Below are positions 61,370 through 64,000 of a stretch of DNA of 64,000 bases, in pieces. The position numbers and the translations under genes are program-made. The notes under the pieces are model-generated. The model saw only the letters and a program-made list of their open reading frames with translations. It made no database searches and was not told the origin of the DNA. Each line of letters opens with the position of its first letter. Positions within the stretch are counted from its first letter, which is position 1. Origin of the DNA: an uncultured Sphingomonadaceae bacterium (GTDB lineage: Bacteria > Pseudomonadota > Alphaproteobacteria > Sphingomonadales > Sphingomonadaceae); assembly GCA_937873035.1 (NCBI GenBank), contig CALMVA010000068.1:1-64000 (forward strand), given 5' to 3'.

Positions 61370-63316
61370 ATGGACGAAGACAAGGGCCCCAATATGTCCC
61401 CATGGATGCGCAGCCTCGCAATCTGGGTTGCGATTCTAGCGGCGCTTGCCCTGTTCGTATCGATTTTTGAAGGCCGCGGCACCACCGCGACCGGCACGAC
61501 CATCGCCTATTCGGACTTTGTGTCGCGCGTGGAGCAGGGGTCGGTCAAATCGGTCGTGCAGGCTGGTGATCTCGTCACCGGCAAGCTCAAAAATGGTGAG
61601 AGCTTCAAGACCTATGCCGTGCCGGACCCGCAGTTCGCACAGCGCATGATCCAGGCGGGGGTGGAATTTACCGGCAAGCCGGAAGAAAGCCCAAGCTTCC
61701 TCCAGTTCCTTCTTTATCAGTCACTGCCGATTCTCCTTTTCCTCGGCATTGGCTATCTCATCATGCGCCAGATGCAGAAGGGCGCAGGCTCCGGCGCGAT
61801 GGGCTTTGGCAAGTCGCGCGCGAAGATGCTGACCGAAAAGCAGGGCCGCGTCACTTTTGACGATGTGGCGGGCATTGATGAGGCGCGCGAGGAATTGCAG
61901 GAAATCGTCGATTTCCTCAAAGACCCCGGCAAATTCTCGAAGCTCGGCGGCAAAATCCCCAAGGGCGCGCTGCTCGTGGGTAGCCCCGGCACCGGCAAGA
62001 CGCTGCTCGCCCGCGCAATCGCGGGGGAAGCCAACGTCCCCTTCTTCACCATTTCCGGCTCCGACTTTGTCGAAATGTTCGTGGGCGTCGGCGCAAGCCG
62101 CGTGCGCGATATGTTTGAACAGGCCAAGAAATCAGCCCCCTGCATCGTCTTTATCGACGAAATCGACGCCGTTGGCCGCCATCGCGGTGCTGGCCTTGGC
62201 AATGGCAATGACGAGCGTGAGCAGACGCTCAACCAGCTTCTTGTCGAAATGGATGGCTTTGAGGCGAGCGAAGGCATTATCATCGTCGCGGCCACCAACC
62301 GGCCCGACGTGCTTGACCCCGCCCTTCTGCGCCCCGGTCGCTTCGACCGTCAGGTCGTGGTGCCGCGCCCCGACATTGAAGGCCGCGAAAAGATTTTGGC
62401 CGTCCATATGAAAAAAGTGCCGCTGGCCCCCGATGTCGATGCCCGCGTCATCGCGCGCGGCACGCCCGGCTTTTCAGGGGCTGACCTTGCCAATCTGGTG
62501 AACGAAGCCGCGCTGATGGCGGCCCGCAAGGGCAAGCGCCTTGTCGCCATGGCCGAGTTTGAGGAAGCCAAGGACAAGGTGATGATGGGCGCCGAGCGCA
62601 AGTCCATGGTGATGACCGAGGATGAAAAGCGCATGACCGCCTATCACGAGGCGGGCCATGCGATCGTTTCCGTCCATGAGCCTGCCTCTGACCCGATCCA
62701 CAAGGCAACCATCATCCCGCGCGGTCGCGCGCTGGGTATGGTGATGCGCCTGCCGGAACGCGACAATTACAGCTACCACCGCGACAAGATGTATGCGAAC
62801 CTCTCTGTTTCCATGGGGGGCCGCGTCGCCGAAGAGCTGATCTTTGGCTATGACAAGGTGTCTTCCGGCGCTTCGTCCGACATCCAATATGCGACCAACC
62901 TCGCGCGCGACATGGTGACGCGCTGGGGGATGTCCGACCTGCTTGGCCCGCTGCAATATGCCGAAGCCGATGAGGAAGTGTTCCTCGGCTATTCGATGAA
63001 CCGCAGCCGCCAGATGTCAAACGAAACCGCCGTGCTCATCGATCAGGAGATCAAACGCATCGTGGAAGGCGGGCACACGCGCGCCAAGCAGCTTTTGACC
63101 AAGCACAAGAAGCAGCTTCACGCACTGGCTGAGGCGCTGCTTGAATATGAGACGCTGTCGGGTGATGAAATCACGGCGCTGCTCGATGATGGCACGCCGC
63201 CCGATCGTTCAGGCACGAGCAAAGGCGCGCCCAAGCCGATCAAGGCCGGGGGCACCTCCATCCCCAAAACGCGTCGGCGCTCCAACGTCGGCGGACCTGC
63301 GGCCGAAGGCGCGTAA
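61370..63316 (+). CDS. ftsH: ATP-dependent zinc metalloprotease
   Basis: This membrane AAA protease degrades misfolded and regulatory membrane and soluble proteins. The 648-residue protein has helices at about 15-33 and 108-128, Walker A GSPGTGKT near 204-211, and the AAA second region of homology ([20 protein letters not shown]). The zinc motif HEAGH is at 426-430. A basic tail ends the chain. It is the essential core of the tilS-ftsH pair. Confidence 0.97.
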   Translation: MDEDKGPNMSPWMRSLAIWVAILAALALFVSIFEGRGTTATGTTIAYSDFVSRVEQGSVKSVVQAGDLVTGKLKNGESFKTYAVPDPQFAQRMIQAGVEFTGKPEESPSFLQFLLYQSLPILLFLGIGYLIMRQMQKGAGSGAMGFGKSRAKMLTEKQGRVTFDDVAGIDEAREELQEIVDFLKDPGKFSKLGGKIPKGALLVGSPGTGKTLLARAIAGEANVPFFTISGSDFVEMFVGVGASRVRDMFEQAKKSAPCIVFIDEIDAVGRHRGAGLGNGNDEREQTLNQLLVEMDGFEASEGIIIVAATNRPDVLDPALLRPGRFDRQVVVPRPDIEGREKILAVHMKKVPLAPDVDARVIARGTPGFSGADLANLVNEAALMAARKGKRLVAMAEFEEAKDKVMMGAERKSMVMTEDEKRMTAYHEAGHAIVSVHEPASDPIHKATIIPRGRALGMVMRLPERDNYSYHRDKMYANLSVSMGGRVAEELIFGYDKVSSGASSDIQYATNLARDMVTRWGMSDLLGPLQYAEADEEVFLGYSMNRSRQMSNETAVLIDQEIKRIVEGGHTRAKQLLTKHKKQLHALAEALLEYETLSGDEITALLDDGTPPDRSGTSKGAPKPIKAGGTSIPKTRRRSNVGGPAAEGA

Positions 63317-63324
63317 GCGCGTTC

Positions 63325-63951
63325 GTGCACATCTATTGCGATGAATCGGGCGGGGTCGGCCGCGGTGTCATGACACTGGCCGCCCTGTCGATCACCGAAA
63401 TGGAGGCAGAGGCGATCATCCATCGCTTTCGCGCCGTGACCGGCATCAGCGGTGAGATCAAGGGCAGCCGGATTGATCTTGGCGAACGCGCACTGCTGTT
63501 CGAACTGCTCGAAAAGTCACACGCAACGGCCACGGTCGGGGTTGCGCTTTCAGTAACACGCCCTGCGCCCGGCGAAGATCGCGGCGACCATGATGTGCAG
63601 ATCTACACGGCCTTGCTGGAAGATGTGCTGGGCGCGATCATCCCGACCATGCCTGCCTGCAATGCCGTGGTGATAGATGATGGCCGCTATTCAGACGCGA
63701 CGCTCGCCGACATTCGCACGCGCGTGGGCAAGCTGGTTGGCCCCTTTGGCACGGCACAGCTTGAATTGAGCCATCGCGCTGCGGGCCTGCAACTGGCAGA
63801 CATCATTGCCAACACCTTTTTCACGCGCGCGCTGCCCGGTGATCGTCAGGGCCGGATGTCGGCCATCGCCACGCCGCTCATGGCAAGCGGTCGGCTCACA
63901 ATGCGCGTGTTAATGCGCCAGCCCCAGCGTGAGCACGAGCGCCCCGAATAG
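63325..63951 (+). CDS. DUF3800-domain protein
   Basis: This 208-residue protein starts with GTG and shows the DUF3800 pattern: MHIYCDESGG at the N-terminus and AAGLQLADIIANTFF near the C-terminus. The Asp residues suggest an RNase H-like fold. The function is unknown; many members lie near mobile or defence genes, but this one follows ftsH after 8 bases. Confidence 0.85.
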   Translation: MHIYCDESGGVGRGVMTLAALSITEMEAEAIIHRFRAVTGISGEIKGSRIDLGERALLFELLEKSHATATVGVALSVTRPAPGEDRGDHDVQIYTALLEDVLGAIIPTMPACNAVVIDDGRYSDATLADIRTRVGKLVGPFGTAQLELSHRAAGLQLADIIANTFFTRALPGDRQGRMSAIATPLMASGRLTMRVLMRQPQREHERPE

Positions 63952-64000
63952 CGCGAGCGCCGTGACCGAAAATGTCGCAAGAAAGACCGTGCGCCAGGCA
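63910..64000 (-). CDS. C-terminal end of a membrane protein (partial)
   Basis: The minus strand reads a 30-residue hydrophobic end (TVFLATFSVTALALFGALV to LAH) stopping at 63910. It overlaps the DUF3800 gene by 42 bases. A gene is plausible because the stretch is a good membrane helix. The start lies beyond the window, so the call is weak. Confidence 0.45.
   Translation of the reverse strand, partial: AWRTVFLATFSVTALALFGALVLTLGLAH

Overview
The window is a 64 kb piece of a GC-rich chromosome from an alphaproteobacterium, almost certainly a sphingomonad (order Sphingomonadales). Four signs point there: a serine palmitoyltransferase with its own acyl carrier protein (sphingolipids in place of part of the LPS), two secreted proteins with the PEPxxWA-CTERM tail typical of sphingomonads, a large TonB-dependent receptor, and the linked order argS-SPOR-nagZ-scpAB-tatABC. 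Coding density is high, many genes overlap by ATGA or GTGA, and I see no phage, insertion sequence, CRISPR array, tRNA or rRNA gene.

Layout. 0.2-5.2 kb: a TonB-dependent receptor (minus), GTP cyclohydrolase I, a MarR-like regulator and an alpha/beta hydrolase. 5.3-10 kb: two tandem cysteine desulfurases and a 2Fe-2S ferredoxin, then the SRP RNA, dnaX and a YbaB-type protein. 10-11.8 kb: a PEPxxWA-CTERM protein and mtgA. 11.9-18.2 kb: argS, a SPOR-domain protein, nagZ, scpA, scpB, tatA, tatB, tatC. 18.2-24.4 kb: a 43-residue entericidin-like lipoprotein (minus), glnE, a Bcp-type peroxiredoxin, a TSUP permease, a DUF455 ferritin-like protein and an M23 peptidase. 24.6-30.6 kb: an ErpA-like protein, exonuclease III, a second PEPxxWA-CTERM protein, dctA, a large GNAT-like acyltransferase (minus) and a membrane fatty acid desaturase. 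30.6-35.3 kb: lptF-lptG (minus), a DUF2141 protein, a diacylglycerol-kinase-fold protein and a Tam41-like nucleotidyltransferase.

35.7-42.5 kb: an M23 peptidase (minus), then a SUV3-like helicase, an S4 RNA-binding protein, FdxA, an acyl carrier protein, serine palmitoyltransferase and a stand-alone response regulator overlapping it. 42.7-46.9 kb: a PYROXD2-like oxidoreductase between two inverted repeats, a Rieske oxygenase, a divergent BetI-like TetR regulator with a perfect palindrome between the two, and a group III truncated haemoglobin. 47-49.9 kb: PhoD phosphatase and an amidohydrolase. 49.9-53.8 kb: a probable sulfide/persulfide island (TSUP permease, rhodanese, BigR/SqrR-like ArsR sensor; divergently a persulfide-dioxygenase-like hydrolase and a SulP permease). 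53.8-64 kb: a flavin monooxygenase, a small exported protein, ptsP, a RodZ-like protein, CpoB, tilS, ftsH, a DUF3800 protein and the end of a membrane protein.

Themes. Much of the content is envelope biology: LPS export, sphingolipid synthesis, phospholipid precursors, peptidoglycan turnover, Tat export and FtsH. The points most worth following are the spt-ACP-receiver module together with a GNAT acyltransferase 12 kb away that may be the missing ceramide synthase, the paired diacylglycerol kinase and Tam41-like enzyme, the persulfide-sensing island, and three families of dispersed palindromic repeats between genes. Product calls come from reading motifs and remembered families; no database search was run.
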